Positions 4,362 through 5,475 of a stretch of DNA of 5,475 nt are shown here, one piece after another (positions within the stretch are counted from its first letter, which is position 1; the number at the start of each line of letters is the position of its first letter). Made by a program: the position numbers and the translations under genes. The notes beneath the pieces are model-generated. The model was not told the origin of the DNA and did not search any database. It worked only from the letters and a program-made list of their open reading frames with translations. The stretch is from Alphaproteobacteria bacterium (lineage in GTDB: Bacteria; Pseudomonadota; Alphaproteobacteria; RF32; CAG-239), in NCBI GenBank assembly GCA_024408895.1, contig JAKSUO010000082.1, forward strand, positions 1 to 5,475, given 5' to 3'.

Positions 4362-5475
4362 ATGCGCTTTAACATCGGAGATACAGTATATCATCATGAG
4401 TATGGGATAGGTAAGATTATAAAAAAAAGCTATTTCACTCATGTTAATTTTACCAATTATGGTATCAAAAGAATGCTTGAAAGTTATCTTGAGCCCGTCA
4501 ATTATATGGAAAACAGCGAAAAAGAATCCTTTATATGCAATATAAAATCAGATATGAAAGGATATGTTTCCCAAAAAAGAAGAGACGAATTGTACGAAAA
4601 TAATAAACTACGTATAGATCGTTCGTCTATAGATAATTTAGTTAAAGCTCATAATAAAGAATTTATGGAAAAAGAAGTTGAAAAATATCCTGACGTATTC
4701 AAGACTGGAGAATATGATTTAAACGAAGAACAAAAGCTTGCAGTCGTAGCTGACGTAGATAATTGTTTAGTAATAGCCGGTGCCGGTTGTGGCAAAACAA
4801 GTATGATTGTAGCCAAGGTCAATTACCTAATTCATAAGGGCATTAACCCTGGAAAAATTTTAGTTCTTTCATATACAAAAAAAACTGTTGAAGATTTAAA
4901 TAAAAAATTGGGAATACTAAAAACCAATGTAAATGCAAAGACTTTTCATAGCTTAGGACTCAGTATTTTAGGTAAAGGCAACAATGATAAAAGCTATAAT
5001 GATAATATTAATGTCGGCTATATCTTAAAAAAGATATTGAATACGGAATCTCAAAAAGATTCAACTAGTGAAAATAAAATCATAATTGAAAATAAAAATA
5101 AGTCATTTGAAAAAATTAAAGAGTTGTTCTTGAAATTTATTGCGGAACATATGGAAAATGAAAATGATATTTCAAATCCTATAGATTGCACAAATGAAAA
5201 ACGTCCAATTAAAGACTACGAAAAGCAACAATTTACCACACTACAAGCAGAAATAAAATATTTTGAAAACCAGAATACCTCAGTTAAGGGCGAAAGTGTA
5301 AAAAGTTTAGCTGAAGTGAAAATAGCAAATTTTCTGTTTTTAAATGATATCGAATATGAATACGCAAATGATGATACAAAATATGGACCAGATTTTATTA
5401 TTAAAAGCGGAGAAAAGAAACTAGGGCTTGAACATTTTAGTGTAACAATAGATGAACACGGCAATAAACATGCGG
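4362..5475 (+). CDS. UvrD/Rep-type SF1 helicase with Tudor-like N-terminus and PD-(D/E)XK-like segment (3' truncated)
   Basis: The frame runs open from ATG 4362 (GAGGA site 4353-4357) to the window edge, giving 371 residues of a longer protein. Residues 1-45 (IGDTVYHHEYGIGKI...) resemble the small Tudor/CarD-like beta domain usually found at the C-terminus of UvrD/PcrA. From 119 the helicase core begins: LNEEQKLAV (Q motif, 120-128), Walker A GAGCGKT (140-146, Cys for the usual Ser), motif Ia ILVLSYTKK (166-174) and TFHSLGL (194-200). A charged low-complexity region follows (about 205-310). Then comes GESVKSLAEVKIANFL (310-325), YGPDF (341-345) and LGLEHFS (354-360), a PD-(D/E)XK-like pattern with E318, D344 and E357 as likely catalytic residues, inserted within the helicase. 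The DExx box and motifs III-VI lie beyond the window. Such proteins unwind DNA in repair or anti-phage defence; the exact role is unknown. It is strongly A+T-rich. Confidence 0.85.
   Translation, partial: MRFNIGDTVYHHEYGIGKIIKKSYFTHVNFTNYGIKRMLESYLEPVNYMENSEKESFICNIKSDMKGYVSQKRRDELYENNKLRIDRSSIDNLVKAHNKEFMEKEVEKYPDVFKTGEYDLNEEQKLAVVADVDNCLVIAGAGCGKTSMIVAKVNYLIHKGINPGKILVLSYTKKTVEDLNKKLGILKTNVNAKTFHSLGLSILGKGNNDKSYNDNINVGYILKKILNTESQKDSTSENKIIIENKNKSFEKIKELFLKFIAEHMENENDISNPIDCTNEKRPIKDYEKQQFTTLQAEIKYFENQNTSVKGESVKSLAEVKIANFLFLNDIEYEYANDDTKYGPDFIIKSGEKKLGLEHFSVTIDEHGNKHA

Noticed and set aside
5216..5464. 82-codon minus-strand frame opposite the helicase
   Set aside because: The plus strand has a long frame with clear helicase and nuclease motifs; the antisense frame is Ser/Phe-rich, as expected from a Lys/Glu-rich opposite strand.

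Overview
The window looks like chromosomal DNA from a fairly low-GC alphaproteobacterium, probably an uncultured or host-associated lineage. The reasons are the nrdR-nusB neighbourhood, which is typical of Alphaproteobacteria, and an initiator tRNA with the A29-U41 anticodon-stem pair that I recall as common there. The taxonomic call is an inference from memory, not from a search.

Positions 1-3102 are a compact co-directional housekeeping run. It starts with the tail of an unplaced protein, possibly of the DUF4139 type. Then follow a divergent MurF-type peptidoglycan ligase, the ribonucleotide reductase repressor NrdR, the antitermination factor NusB and peptide deformylase. From murF to def the genes overlap by 4 bp or are 1 bp apart, so they are almost certainly one operon. 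The riboflavin genes often found between nrdR and nusB are absent, and the usual def partner fmt does not follow. Instead an initiator tRNA gene (anticodon CAT) lies downstream with its own promoter and intrinsic terminator.

Positions 3316-3530 are the most unusual part. Directly after the tRNA there is (i) a nested palindrome whose arms contain the tRNA's CCA end and whose core is a terminator, (ii) an inverted, partly deleted copy of the tRNA T-arm and 3' end, (iii) a second direct copy of the last 28 nt of the tRNA (5 nt of 5' T-stem, T-loop, 3' T-stem and acceptor arm), split inside the T-loop by a 76-nt structured insertion, and (iv) a second strong terminator right after that copy. This looks like a small tRNA-derived palindromic repeat or an integration scar at the 3' end of the tRNA.

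Beyond it, positions 3531-5475 are visibly more A+T-rich and carry two apparently accessory genes, each with its own promoter. One is a secreted lipoprotein with a staphylococcal-nuclease (thermonuclease) fold. The other is the first 371 codons of a UvrD/Rep-type superfamily 1 helicase, with an N-terminal Tudor/CarD-like segment and a PD-(D/E)XK-like nuclease segment. The tRNA 3'-end duplication, the composition shift and the gene content fit the left edge of a genomic island, possibly one with defence-type genes. The right edge is outside the window.
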